A stretch of 64,000 bases of DNA from contig CAJFRA010000009.1 in the NCBI GenBank assembly GCA_904419295.1, positions 1 to 64,000 of the forward strand, given 5' to 3'. This document shows, piece after piece, positions 27,113 to 36,016 of the stretch; within the stretch, counting starts at the first letter, position 1, and each line of letters starts with the position of its first letter. A model generated the notes under the pieces. The model had not been told where the DNA came from. It worked only from the letters and a program-made list of their open reading frames with translations, and did no database searches. The stretch comes from Candidatus Pseudobutyricicoccus lothianensis (GTDB lineage Bacteria > Bacillota > Clostridia > Oscillospirales > Butyricicoccaceae). Both the position numbers and the translations under genes were made by a program.

Positions 27113-27871
27113 ATGCGGCTGATCTCGTGGAATGTGAATGGCCTGCGTGCCTGCCTGGGCAAGGGGTTCCTGGATTATTTCCACTCGGCTTCTGCCGATG
27201 TGTTCTGCCTGCAAGAGACCAAATTGCAGCCAGGGCAAGTGGAGCTGGAACTGCCCGGCTATCACCAGTATTGGAACAGCGCGGAGCGAAAGGGCTATTC
27301 CGGCACGGCAGTCTTTTGCCGCCGCCAGCCCCTCTCCGTGACCTATGGGCTGGGCATCCCCGCCCACGACACCGAAGGAAGGGTCATCACCATAGAGCTG
27401 GAACCCTTCTACCTGGTCAACGTCTATACCCCCAATTCCCAAAGGGAGCTGGCCCGGTTGGATTACCGGATGCAGTGGGAAGAGGCTTTTCGGGCCTATG
27501 TCACCGGGCTTGACCGGCAAAAGCCCGTGGTCATCTGTGGGGATATGAACGTGGCCCACCGGGAGATCGACTTGAAGAACCCCAAGACCAACCAGAAAAA
27601 CGCCGGCTTTACCCCCCAAGAGCGGGAGCAGATGACCCGCCTGCTGGACAGCGGTTTCGTGGATTCCTTCCGCTACCTGTACCCCGACGTCACCGGCGCC
27701 TATTCCTGGTGGTCCTATCAATTCAAGGCCCGGCAGAACAACGCCGGGTGGCGCATCGACTATTTCCTGGTCTCCCGCCAGCTGCAAGACCGCATTCGGG
27801 ATGCCGGCATTTGTTCCCAGATACTCGGCAGCGACCACTGCCCGGTCTCCCTGGAACTGGATGTCCCCTGA
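27113..27871 (+). CDS. Exodeoxyribonuclease III (AP endonuclease)
   Basis: 252 aa of the Xth/ExoA family, which cuts at abasic sites in base-excision repair. Catalytic motifs in order: [10 protein letters not shown] (metal Asn), CLQETKLQ (metal Glu), VNVYTPNS (catalytic Tyr), [10 protein letters not shown] (Asp/Asn pair), and [11 protein letters not shown] (Asp-His). The start at 27113 follows GGAGG with 8 nt; the frame is open to 27020 without a ribosome site. A 29-bp gap separates it from the amidohydrolase. Confidence 0.94.
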   Translation: MRLISWNVNGLRACLGKGFLDYFHSASADVFCLQETKLQPGQVELELPGYHQYWNSAERKGYSGTAVFCRRQPLSVTYGLGIPAHDTEGRVITIELEPFYLVNVYTPNSQRELARLDYRMQWEEAFRAYVTGLDRQKPVVICGDMNVAHREIDLKNPKTNQKNAGFTPQEREQMTRLLDSGFVDSFRYLYPDVTGAYSWWSYQFKARQNNAGWRIDYFLVSRQLQDRIRDAGICSQILGSDHCPVSLELDVP

Positions 27872-27900
27872 CGGTCCCCATCCAACAAAGGAGTGACACG

Positions 27901-29499
27901 ATGAACAATATTCTATACTATGGCGGCCCTATCCTGACCATGGCCGACCCGCTCTATGTAGAGGCCGTACTGATCCAAAAGGGCAAGATCGTCTGCTGCG
28001 GGCCATTGGAACAAGTGGAAGCCCAGGCAGACGCCGAGACCCAGCGCATCGATCTGCAGGGCCGCACGCTGATGCCTTCTTTCATCGACCCCCATGGCCA
28101 CCTCTCCCATGTGGCCGATGCCCAGGCCTACGCCGACCTATCCGGCTGCACCACAATGGAAGAGCTGGGCCAGCGCTTGGTGGAATGGGTCCGGCAAAAC
28201 CAGGTGGAAAAAGGCCGCTGGGTGATCGGCCGGGGGTATGACCACAACGACCTGCCCGGCGGCCAGCACCCCACCGCCGCCCTATTGGATGCCTTCCTGC
28301 CCGACCACCCGGTGCTCCTCTCCCACACCACGGGCCACATGGGCGTCGTCAACACCCGGGGCCTGCGGGAGCTGGGCATTTCCAGCGATACACCGGATCC
28401 GGCCGGCGGCCACATCGGCCGGGACGCCCAAGGCTGCCTCACCGGTTACCTGGAAGAAAACGCCTTGATCCTGCGTACCCGCCAGATCCCCCGCCCCACC
28501 ACCGAGGAGCGGCTGAAAAACCTGGCCAAGGCCCAGCAGCTCTACCTGAGCTATGGCATCACCACCTGCCAAGACGGCAAAGTGGGGGCTGCGGATTTCG
28601 ACTTCCTCTGCCAGGCGGCCAAGAGCGGCGCGCTGCAGCTGGATACCGTGGCTTATGCGGACATGCAGAACAACGAGGAGCTGCTGCAGGAGCAGGCCTC
28701 TTACCGCAATTACCAACGGAATCTCCGGCTGGGCGGCTACAAGATCTTTTTGGATGGTTCCCCCCAAGGCCGCACCGCTTGGATGTCCAAGCCCTATCTG
28801 GGCGGGCGCCCCGATTACCGGGGCTATCCCATCTATACCGATGACGCCGTCCGCCAATTCTGCGAAACAGCCCTGCGGAACAACGTGCAGCTGTTGGCCC
28901 ACTGCAACGGGGATGCTGCGGCGGAACAGTTTATCGGCGCCTATGAAAAAGCCCTGGCCTGCAGCCGCAGCAAAAACGACGTCCGCCCGGTGATGATCCA
29001 CGCCCAGACCGTACGGCCCGAACAGTTGGAGCGGATGGCGAAGATCCACATGCTGGCCTCGTTCTTTGTGGCCCACACCTACTACTGGGGCGATGTACAT
29101 CGCAAGAATTTCGGGGATGAACGGGCCATGCGCATCAGCCCCACCCAAACAGCCCTGCAGGCCGGCGTGCTCTTCACCTTCCACCAGGATCCCCCTGTAG
29201 TGCTGCCCGATATGTGGCGCACGGTGTGGTGTGCAGTGAACCGGCTGAGCAAGAGCGGCGCTGTCATCGGGGCGGAAGAGCGCATCTCCACCCTGGAAGC
29301 GCTGAAGGCCGTGACCATCCATGCCGCCTATCAATACTTTGAAGAAAACACGAAGGGCTCCATCGAAGCGGGCAAGCTGGCCGATCTGATGATCGTGGAC
29401 AAGGACCCGCTGAAGACCGACCCCATGGATCTGTGCAACATCCAAGTGCTGGAGACCATCAAAGAAGGCTTCTCCCTCTATCAAAAAGAAAGGGCGTAA
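27901..29499 (+). CDS. YtcJ-type amidohydrolase family 3 protein
   Basis: 532 aa metal-dependent hydrolase of the large amidohydrolase family 3. Metal-ligand motifs: FIDPHGHLSH near residue 62, a central GGYKIFLDGSPQGRTAW that supplies the usual Lys/Asp region, LLAHCNGDAA (His), and MIHAQTVR (His). The C-terminal GSIEAGKLADLMIVDKDPLK is typical of the beta-sandwich domain. The natural substrate of this subfamily is mostly unknown, so none is assigned. Ribosome site AAAGGAG; co-transcribed with the exonuclease gene and ended by the hairpin at 29515. Confidence 0.88.
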   Translation: MNNILYYGGPILTMADPLYVEAVLIQKGKIVCCGPLEQVEAQADAETQRIDLQGRTLMPSFIDPHGHLSHVADAQAYADLSGCTTMEELGQRLVEWVRQNQVEKGRWVIGRGYDHNDLPGGQHPTAALLDAFLPDHPVLLSHTTGHMGVVNTRGLRELGISSDTPDPAGGHIGRDAQGCLTGYLEENALILRTRQIPRPTTEERLKNLAKAQQLYLSYGITTCQDGKVGAADFDFLCQAAKSGALQLDTVAYADMQNNEELLQEQASYRNYQRNLRLGGYKIFLDGSPQGRTAWMSKPYLGGRPDYRGYPIYTDDAVRQFCETALRNNVQLLAHCNGDAAAEQFIGAYEKALACSRSKNDVRPVMIHAQTVRPEQLERMAKIHMLASFFVAHTYYWGDVHRKNFGDERAMRISPTQTALQAGVLFTFHQDPPVVLPDMWRTVWCAVNRLSKSGAVIGAEERISTLEALKAVTIHAAYQYFEENTKGSIEAGKLADLMIVDKDPLKTDPMDLCNIQVLETIKEGFSLYQKERA

Positions 29500-29514
29500 G
29501 GCCCAATTCCCGGC

Positions 29515-29539
29515 AAGGGCGGCTTTCGGCCGCCCTTTT
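29515..29539 (+). terminator. Rho-independent terminator
   Basis: AAGGGCGGC / GCCGCCCTT stem with a 5-nt loop, then TTG. Short U-run; ends the amidohydrolase transcript. Confidence 0.65.
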
Positions 29540-29573
29540 GCCTGGCCGCGCCCTGTCCAAAGGAGTGTTTCTC

Positions 29574-30842
29574 ATGAAGCGGTTGCTTTCGCTTTTCCTT
29601 TTGTTGCTCTTGGCTTGTTCCCCCCTCCAGCTGCCTGCTCAGGCTGCGGACCTGACCGGCCATTGGAGCCAGTCCGCCGTGGAATCGTTGATGGACCGCG
29701 GCATCCTCTCCGGGGACCCGGACGGCGCCTTCCGGCCCGACGACTGGGTCAAACGGGGAGAGGCGGCCCGCATGGTGCGGCTGGCGGCCTCCACTTTGCC
29801 CTACACCCTGCCTGTCACCGACCAGGCGGATTTTGACGACCTGACCGGCCACTGGGCACGAAACGACGTGCGCCAGCTGGTGCTGGAAGGGGTGATCGTG
29901 CCCGCCGAATACGGTCCTTCCTTTGGCCCCAACCAAAAGGCCACCCGGTTGGAAATGGTGAAAATGGTGCTGCGGCTGCTGGGGTTCTCGCCGGACCGGG
30001 ACACCGCTCAGCCCTCCGGCTTTCCAGACCTGGATTCCCTGGGCGCCCAAGACCGGTACTACTGTGAAAAGGCCGTGGAGCTGGGGCTCATCCAGGGCTA
30101 TTCCGACAGCCTGTTCCGCCCCCTTTTCCCGCTGACCCGCGGGGAGGCCGCTGCCATCCTCCAGCGGGCCCTGCCCCAAGAGTGGGTGGATCTCACCGGC
30201 CTTCTGGCCTATGGAGAAGACAATACCCTGCCTCGCGCCGATCCATTTTTCCCCATCCTTCGTCAGACGGCCACTGCCGGCAGCGGCATTTACCAGGGCC
30301 AGCCGGTGACCGTGTATCAATATGCTCTGGATCCGGACAGCACCGCCCAACTGACCGATTGCCTGCGCCGGTATACGCAAGCCTTGAATGCCCAGCGGTA
30401 TTCTCTGGTGGCCTATACAGAGGAGGAAACAGAACAGGCATATCGCTTCCATGACCTGCAGGGCCGCCGCTCCCTGCTGCTGTCCGTCACGACCCAGGAT
30501 GAGCAGCCTTCCTTGACCGTGGCCCTTTGGGAAGATGCCGGCCTCACCGGCCAGTATGCCGCCTATATAGACCGGCTGGGCGCCCCCACGCTGTGCAAGC
30601 AGTGGAACGTGGCCCCGCTGGCCTTTTTCTCCACCGGGGAGGCATCAGGCCAGGCTTTCACCGAAGTGTATCCGCTGGAACTGCTGCCCGCCGGCATGGC
30701 CCAGCATTTTACCGCCGGCCTGCTTGCCGCAGGCTACCGCCCCCAAACGGAAGAATCCGGCACCCGCTATGAAAAAGAGGGCTGTTCCCTCTGGGTCACC
30801 ACCCAGGACGGTCAGCTGCTGATCCGCTCCCTCTTCGCCTAA
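29574..30842 (+). CDS. S-layer homology (SLH) domain protein
   Basis: 422 aa. A signal peptide (MKRLLSLFLLLLLACSPLQL, cleaved near AQAA at about 25) is followed by three SLH repeats: DLTGHWSQSAVESLMDRGIL (about 26-72), DLTGHWARNDVRQLVLEGVI (about 84-135), and KAVELGLIQGYSDSLFRPLF (about 150-200). SLH triplets bind pyruvylated secondary wall polymers, so the protein is anchored on the cell surface. The C-terminal half (about 210-422) has no recognised domain. Single gene; ribosome site AAAGGAG. Confidence 0.88.
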   Translation: MKRLLSLFLLLLLACSPLQLPAQAADLTGHWSQSAVESLMDRGILSGDPDGAFRPDDWVKRGEAARMVRLAASTLPYTLPVTDQADFDDLTGHWARNDVRQLVLEGVIVPAEYGPSFGPNQKATRLEMVKMVLRLLGFSPDRDTAQPSGFPDLDSLGAQDRYYCEKAVELGLIQGYSDSLFRPLFPLTRGEAAAILQRALPQEWVDLTGLLAYGEDNTLPRADPFFPILRQTATAGSGIYQGQPVTVYQYALDPDSTAQLTDCLRRYTQALNAQRYSLVAYTEEETEQAYRFHDLQGRRSLLLSVTTQDEQPSLTVALWEDAGLTGQYAAYIDRLGAPTLCKQWNVAPLAFFSTGEASGQAFTEVYPLELLPAGMAQHFTAGLLAAGYRPQTEESGTRYEKEGCSLWVTTQDGQLLIRSLFA

Positions 30843-30983
30843 AGGCGGCCCGGTCCGTCCTCTCTCCGCAGCACTGGCAAATACCGTCCTCGCAGACCAC
30901 CCACCGCCTTGGCAGCCCTGGCGGCCTATGCCGAAGGCCGTGGCCCCCTTCCGAGGCGAACAACTCCCTCCCCTTGGCACAGA

Positions 30984-31013
30984 AAGGCCCCGGCGGATGA
31001 CCGCCGGGGCCTT
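30984..31013. terminator. Bidirectional terminator between converging genes
   Basis: Perfect 13-bp stem AAGGCCCCGGCGG / CCGCCGGGGCCTT with a 4-nt loop. It lies between the plus-strand SLH gene and the minus-strand peptidase and can serve both, although both U-runs are poor. Confidence 0.65.
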
Positions 31014-31032
31014 GTTGCATTTTGACCGCCAA

Positions 31033-33051
31033 TTAGCCTTTGATGTAATGGAACAACCAATCGTTGATCTCGTTCATGCGGCGGATGCGGTGCTTGGGCT
31101 TGCCGGAACGGGACAGCTCGTGGTTTTCGCCGTGGAAGATGCACATACGGGTGGGCACGCCCTTGAGCTGCAGGGCCGAATACATCTGGATGCCTTCGGG
31201 CAGCCAGCAGCGGTAGTCTTCATCGGAGTGGATGAACAGGGTCGGTGTCTCCGCATTCATGGCATACTGCAGCGGGGAAGCGTTCCACAGGCCCTCCAAA
31301 TTCTCCCAAGGGGTGGCGCCGCCCATTTCGCGCTTGCCGAACCAGGGGCCGATGTCGCACACGCCAAAGAAGCTGACCCAGTTGGAAATGGAACGCTGGG
31401 AGGCCGCCGCCTTAAACCGGTTGGTGTGGCCGATGATCCAGTTGGTCATAAAGCCGCCGTAGCTGCCGCCGGTGACGCCCAGGTTGTCTTTGTCCAGCGC
31501 GGGGTATTTCTTCAGCACTTCATCGGTAAAGGCCATGATGTCTTCGTATTCGATGGTGCCATATTTGCCGCGGATATTGGCAAACTCTTCGCCACGGCCA
31601 GAGGAACCGCGGGGATTGCAGAAGAACACAAAGCTGCCGGCGCTGGCCATCACCTGCATCTCATGCATAAAGCCGGCGCAGTAATTGGTCCGGGGACCGC
31701 CGTGGATCTCCAGGATGCCGGGGTATTTCTTGTTCGGATCATAGTCGATGGGCAGCAGCACGAAACCGTCGATGCGCACGCCATCCTTGTTGGTAAAGGA
31801 CAGGGGCTGGGGCTCTGCCACATACTTGTCTTTGAAGAAAGCGGTGTTGAACTGGCTGAGCTGCTTGTATTCGCCGTTCTCCACGTTCACTTCATAGACT
31901 TCCTGCAGTTGGGTGCCGTTGAGACCCACGGTGTAGACATGGCCGTCGCACACGCCCAAGAAATCCACACCGAATTCGGGCTTTGTGATATGATGCAGCT
32001 CTTTTTCGCCCCGGGTAAAGGTGCACAGGCCGCTGGTATTGTCATAGGATGTGACCAGGTACAGCACGCCGTCCACCGCTTTCATGGTGGCGCCGCCGCC
32101 GTAGCGCACATCACAGCCGGTGGTGCAGCCCAGGTCTTCGGGCAGCTGCTCGAACAGTGTCTCCACCTTGCCGCCCTGCAGGCTGACCGCATACAGGCTG
32201 TGGCCCGGCGCAGGATAGCCGTCGGTCAGCGGGCTGCCGCTGAACACGATATCGCCATGCTTGCCGTCAAAGCACAGGTTGCCAATGCTGTAAGAGCCGT
32301 CTTCCACCAGGCACTTGGTCTCGCCGGTCTCCACGTCATACAGATACAGGCCGCTGGTCTGGCCCTGCCGCGCGGTAAAGGCGGCGCCAGTGTAAGCCAC
32401 TTTGTTGCACTTGGGGCAATATTTCACAATACCCGTATCGAACAGGGGCTCGGTCAGAGGCTCCAGCTTGTTTTTCTTGGCGTTGTACAGGTACAGGCGG
32501 CTGCGTTTTTTATTGATAAAGCCGCGGCCATTGAACCAGAAGGGCAGTTCATCCACCACTTCGTAATCTTTTTCTTCTTCGTAGGCTTTTTTGGCGGCGG
32601 CCAGCTTATCGCCTTTCAGGGAGGCAAAGTCCGGACGGGCGTTGTCGAACAGGGCGGAGATCAGATACAGATCCTTGCCGATCTTTTTGGCGGTGGCGCC
32701 GTTCAGCGGCACGCGGAACAATTCCTTGGCCTCGCCGCCTTCCAGGCTGATCTCGTAAAATACGGTCAGCAGTTCGCCATTTTGCACCTTCTTCTTATCG
32801 CTTTCGCTGCGCAGCGAAGGGAAGATCACCGATTTGGGGCTGTTGAAATCAAAAGAGCGCTCCGCGTTGCCGGAAGTCAGCTGCTTAAAAGCCCCTTTCT
32901 TGGGGTTGAACACCCAAAGGTTTGTGAAATAGCTGTTGCTCTCCACATCAGGCTGCGCGACGCAAACCACGCCATACTTGCCATCGGAGGAAAACTCCAT
33001 GGAAGAGAGCATCTTGTAGTTTGCAAAGTCAGGTACTTTGATCGGTTTCAT
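31033..33051 (-). CDS. S9 family serine peptidase (prolyl oligopeptidase / acylaminoacyl type)
   Basis: 672 aa, no signal peptide, so cytoplasmic. An N-terminal beta-propeller (about 1-410, with recurring strands such as KYGVVCVAQPDVE and LYLYDVETGETKCLVEDGSY) caps an alpha/beta-hydrolase domain. The catalytic triad is Ser in VTGGSYGGFMTNW (about 529), Asp in FIHSDEDYRCW (about 612) and His in HGENHELSRSG (about 645). PGILEIHGGPRTNYC supplies the oxyanion region. It likely trims peptides or removes N-blocked residues. Ribosome site AAAGGAG; 45 bp after the acyltransferase gene. Confidence 0.92.
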   Translation of the reverse strand: MKPIKVPDFANYKMLSSMEFSSDGKYGVVCVAQPDVESNSYFTNLWVFNPKKGAFKQLTSGNAERSFDFNSPKSVIFPSLRSESDKKKVQNGELLTVFYEISLEGGEAKELFRVPLNGATAKKIGKDLYLISALFDNARPDFASLKGDKLAAAKKAYEEEKDYEVVDELPFWFNGRGFINKKRSRLYLYNAKKNKLEPLTEPLFDTGIVKYCPKCNKVAYTGAAFTARQGQTSGLYLYDVETGETKCLVEDGSYSIGNLCFDGKHGDIVFSGSPLTDGYPAPGHSLYAVSLQGGKVETLFEQLPEDLGCTTGCDVRYGGGATMKAVDGVLYLVTSYDNTSGLCTFTRGEKELHHITKPEFGVDFLGVCDGHVYTVGLNGTQLQEVYEVNVENGEYKQLSQFNTAFFKDKYVAEPQPLSFTNKDGVRIDGFVLLPIDYDPNKKYPGILEIHGGPRTNYCAGFMHEMQVMASAGSFVFFCNPRGSSGRGEEFANIRGKYGTIEYEDIMAFTDEVLKKYPALDKDNLGVTGGSYGGFMTNWIIGHTNRFKAAASQRSISNWVSFFGVCDIGPWFGKREMGGATPWENLEGLWNASPLQYAMNAETPTLFIHSDEDYRCWLPEGIQMYSALQLKGVPTRMCIFHGENHELSRSGKPKHRIRRMNEINDWLFHYIKG

Positions 33052-33072
33052 AGTGCTCAGTCTCCTTTATAT

Positions 33073-33100
33073 AAAATAGATTCACTGGGTACACATTCAA
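33073..33100 (-). promoter_or_regulatory. Possible promoter of the S9 peptidase gene
   Basis: TTGAAT, 16 nt, then TATTTT on the minus strand, overlapping the end of the acyltransferase gene. Moderate match; read-through from that gene is also possible. Confidence 0.35.
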
Positions 33101-34320
33101 TCCAAATTGGTCTTATTCTCGCTGATGGAGAAAAAGTACTCCTGGCACTGTTTCCATTTGGCCACTTTGCGCCCATCCCGGGGATAAAAGCGCAGCGCGC
33201 CCTGTTGGGGATGGTGGAGCTCAAAATGGGAACCGGTGGTGCCCATCAAGCCGGGCAGCGCCCGGTTGGGCACTTCATAGCGGAAGGGCTGCCCATCCAG
33301 CCGGCCTTCGTAGCAGATGGCCTCCGGCGTCAGCGTCATGGTCCCTTGGCCCGCCGGGATGAATTTGCCCTTTGGCCCCAGCCGGCGCAGTTCCACCGGG
33401 TCTTCCATGCGGAAAGGCCCTTGCTCCAGTTGGGCCCGCAGTTCTTCCTCCTGCCATGCATACCAGTCCCGCAGGGTCGAAAAGACCCGGCAATCCTCCT
33501 TGGCAGGGCGCAGGAACATGGATTCCTCCACCACCGCCTCGTTGCCGCAGCTTTCGCAAAAAAGCCGGTCTCCTTTTGTGCGGTAACTGCATTCCGCCCC
33601 GCAGCGGGGGCAGCGGTAACACAGTTTTTCATAGCCGGCCGCCCGGTGTTTGCCCCGGAACTTGGCCTGCTCCTGCTGCTGCCATGCATAATCGTCGTAA
33701 TCGATGGCCGCACGGATGGCTTCAAACACTTGCTCATCGGTCATGGCCGCCATCTGATCCGGGGTCAGCACCACGCTGGTGCGCACCACACAGGCCCCCC
33801 GGCTGAACTGGGTGCCGCTGTGGCGGCTGAGGGATAGGAACGAGCCGTTGATGTGAGCGCACAGCACCGGCACTTTTAGCTTGCGGCACAGCCGGCCTAT
33901 GCCTGGGCCCACCGCCCCGGGGACACCGCTCATCGAGGTCTGCCCCGCAGGGAAGATCCCCACCAAGCCGCCCTCTTTGATGCGCCGCATGATGTTTTTG
34001 ATCGCGCCGGCATCGGGGTAGAATTGGAGCTTGGGAATGACGCCCAGCCAACGCAGCAGGCGGGCCAGCCGCGGGTTTTGAAAATACCGCTGGGAGCCCA
34101 CATAGCTGATCTCCCGCTGGGGAAAGGCAGCGGCGGCCAACAAAAAGTCCAGCAGGCCCTGGTGGTTCATCACCAGCACAGCCGGCCCTTCAAAGCCCTG
34201 GGTGGCCTGGTTTTCCACCCGCATGTGGAAGACCCACCGCAGCATGGGGCGGATCACGGCCATGGCCCCCCGGTAACCCCACCGGCAGGGCGGGTGGGAT
34301 CGGTTCTCTTGTTTTTCCAC
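33097..34320 (-). CDS. PlsC-like acyltransferase fused to a zinc ribbon and C-terminal domain
   Basis: 407 aa. The N-terminal half (about 15-210) is a lysophospholipid acyltransferase domain: catalytic HX4D at H53-D58 (NHQGLLDF), then VGSQRYF, and motif III as FPAGQTS, where the usual Glu of FPEGTRS is replaced by Ala. Residues 237-258 form a zinc ribbon (CPRCGAEC and CESC). The last 140 residues are an unrecognised mixed domain with WYAWQEEELRAQLEQG and FRYEVPNRALPGLMGTTGSH. The start is GTG, with AAGGAGG 8 nt upstream. A strong promoter lies 29 bp before it. Probably membrane-peripheral and involved in lipid acylation; the ribbon is unusual for the family. Confidence 0.8.
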   Translation of the reverse strand: MEKQENRSHPPCRWGYRGAMAVIRPMLRWVFHMRVENQATQGFEGPAVLVMNHQGLLDFLLAAAAFPQREISYVGSQRYFQNPRLARLLRWLGVIPKLQFYPDAGAIKNIMRRIKEGGLVGIFPAGQTSMSGVPGAVGPGIGRLCRKLKVPVLCAHINGSFLSLSRHSGTQFSRGACVVRTSVVLTPDQMAAMTDEQVFEAIRAAIDYDDYAWQQQEQAKFRGKHRAAGYEKLCYRCPRCGAECSYRTKGDRLFCESCGNEAVVEESMFLRPAKEDCRVFSTLRDWYAWQEEELRAQLEQGPFRMEDPVELRRLGPKGKFIPAGQGTMTLTPEAICYEGRLDGQPFRYEVPNRALPGLMGTTGSHFELHHPQQGALRFYPRDGRKVAKWKQCQEYFFSISENKTNLD

Positions 34321-34348
34321 AGGCTGCCCTCCTTTTGCTCACGTACCT

Positions 34349-34377
34349 ATCATACCGCAGCTTGGCAGAATTGTCTA
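34349..34377 (-). promoter_or_regulatory. Promoter of the acyltransferase gene
   Basis: TAGACA, 17-nt spacer, TATGAT on the minus strand; five of six consensus bases in each box. Confidence 0.62.
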
Positions 34378-34384
34378 GAATATC

Positions 34385-34414
34385 TTGCCCTTCTGCCCCC
34401 TTTTAGTGTATATT
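34385..34414 (+). promoter_or_regulatory. Putative promoter of the mscS-like gene
   Basis: TTGCCC, 18 nt, then TATATT on the plus strand, divergent from the acyltransferase promoter. Confidence 0.45.
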
Positions 34415-34489
34415 ATATATTAAATCCACGATAAGATATAGAATATGCCCAGTTTGTGTATTGGGCGATTCCGAGAATGGGGGCTTTTT

Positions 34490-35305
34490 ATGGACAATTC
34501 TACTCTGCAGCCTTTTTTGGAACGGCTGTCTTCCATGAGCATAGACACTTTGATCCGCACGGCATTGGTGGCCTTGGTGGGCTACGTATTGGTGCGGGTG
34601 GTGGTGGCGCTGATCCGCCGGGCGCTGAACCGCACCAGCCTGGACCATGCCATCAGCCGCTCGCTGGTCGCCCTGTGCCGGCTGATCCTCTATTTCATTC
34701 TGTTCACCATCTGCATGGGGCAGCTGGGCATCTCTTCCACCTCTCTGGTGACTCTGCTGGGCGTGTTCGGCCTGGCCCTGTCCCTGGCGCTGCAAGACAC
34801 CCTGTCCAACATCGCCGGCGGGCTGTTCGTCTTGACCACCAAGCCCTATAAGGTGGGGGATTATGTGGAAGCCTGCGGCATGGAGGGCACTGTGCAGTAC
34901 ATCGGTTTCATCCACACCATATTGACCACGATAGACAATAAGACCATCTATCTGCCCAATGGGCCGGTCTCCAAGGATGAGATCGTCAACTACTCTACCC
35001 AAGGCCGGCGGCAGCTGGAACTGAACATCGGCATTGGCTACGAAGACGACAGCGCCGCCGCCCGGGCACTGATCGCCCAGGTGGTGCAGGCCGACCCCCG
35101 GGTGGAAAAAGGGGCGCCGCCTTTCGTCAAAGTGTGGGAGCTGGGCCCCAGCGCCGTCCAGATCAAAGTGCGGGCCTGGACTTCTGCCGCCGATATGATC
35201 GACGCCCGCTGCGACCTTTACGAAGCGGTCAAGACAGCCCTCCAGCAAAACGGTTTCCACATCCCCTATCCCCAGGCTCAAGTGCATCTGACCAAATTGC
35301 AATAG
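34490..35305 (+). CDS. MscS-family small-conductance mechanosensitive channel
   Basis: 271 aa. Releases solutes on hypo-osmotic shock. Three transmembrane helices (about 18-38, 60-82, 88-115), the third being the pore helix with small residues (TLLGVFGLALSLALQDTLSN). The beta domain follows (KPYKVGDYVEACGMEGTVQ, TIYLPNGPVSKDEIVNYS), then a C-terminal alpha/beta domain. The start at 34490 (MDNSTLQ) has GGGGG upstream; a longer frame begins inside the promoter region. Followed after 100 bp by a separate small gene. Confidence 0.92.
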   Translation: MDNSTLQPFLERLSSMSIDTLIRTALVALVGYVLVRVVVALIRRALNRTSLDHAISRSLVALCRLILYFILFTICMGQLGISSTSLVTLLGVFGLALSLALQDTLSNIAGGLFVLTTKPYKVGDYVEACGMEGTVQYIGFIHTILTTIDNKTIYLPNGPVSKDEIVNYSTQGRRQLELNIGIGYEDDSAAARALIAQVVQADPRVEKGAPPFVKVWELGPSAVQIKVRAWTSAADMIDARCDLYEAVKTALQQNGFHIPYPQAQVHLTKLQ

Positions 35306-35405
35306 GGTTTCTTTCCCTTTTTCTGTGCCCTGGCTGGCGGCCATGACGCAGCCGCCCCTTGGCTCCACTTCACGGCACTGCCGCAAACGAATAGGAGGTC
35401 TTTCG

Positions 35406-36002
35406 ATGAAACGTTCTGCCAAAGCGATCTTCTTCTGTTCCGCCCTTCCTCTGCTGTTGTTGGCCGCCTTCTTGTACGAAAAGCCGGAAGACGCCCCTAT
35501 CCCCACCGATGAAAGCGGCGTGTTCTATGTGGACGGCATGCGGGTGGACGCCCAGTTCCTCCAGAACCAGATGGAGGCCAACGAAGCCGCCGCCCGGTTC
35601 GACCAGCTCTATGACGGCGGCGAGAATTACCCGGACTACTATGGCGGTGCCTATCTGGACAAAGCTTCCGGCCACCTGGTGTTTTTGACCTGCGGCGCTT
35701 CGGGAGAGCAGCTGGCCCACTGCAAAGAGGTCTTGAACAACCCCAACGTGCGGTATGAGGAAGCCGATTATTCCTACAATGCCTTGAAGGCTTTGGAGCA
35801 ATACCTTGTGGACCGGCTTCCCTACTGTGAATCCTATTTGGGCACCACCGTCACCGGCATCGGCATTGACGAAGAGGCCAACCGCCTGGTCTTGTCCGTC
35901 TTGGAGCCGGAAAAATGCCCTCCTTTGGATGACCAGCTGGCTCCATTGCTGGATCCCGACATGATCCTGATCCGCCAGGGCTCCATTGCCCAGGAGTATT
36001 AA
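35406..36002 (+). CDS. Membrane-anchored protein of unknown function
   Basis: 198 aa. One N-terminal hydrophobic segment (AIFFCSALPLLLLAAFLYEK) acts as an uncleaved anchor or signal. The exported part has NYPDYYGGAYLDKASGHLVF, a pattern that loosely recalls the folding prodomains of secreted chymotrypsin-like proteases, but no protease is attached. No catalytic residues are recognised. Ribosome site AGGAGG. It sits 14 bp before the next small exported gene, so the two are probably co-expressed. Confidence 0.7.
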   Translation: MKRSAKAIFFCSALPLLLLAAFLYEKPEDAPIPTDESGVFYVDGMRVDAQFLQNQMEANEAAARFDQLYDGGENYPDYYGGAYLDKASGHLVFLTCGASGEQLAHCKEVLNNPNVRYEEADYSYNALKALEQYLVDRLPYCESYLGTTVTGIGIDEEANRLVLSVLEPEKCPPLDDQLAPLLDPDMILIRQGSIAQEY

Positions 36003-36016
36003 AAGGGGGCTCTCTT

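Noticed and set aside
30928..33837. 969-codon plus-strand open frame
   Set aside because: Antisense to the S9 peptidase and acyltransferase genes; a GC-codon shadow with no family motifs or ribosome site.
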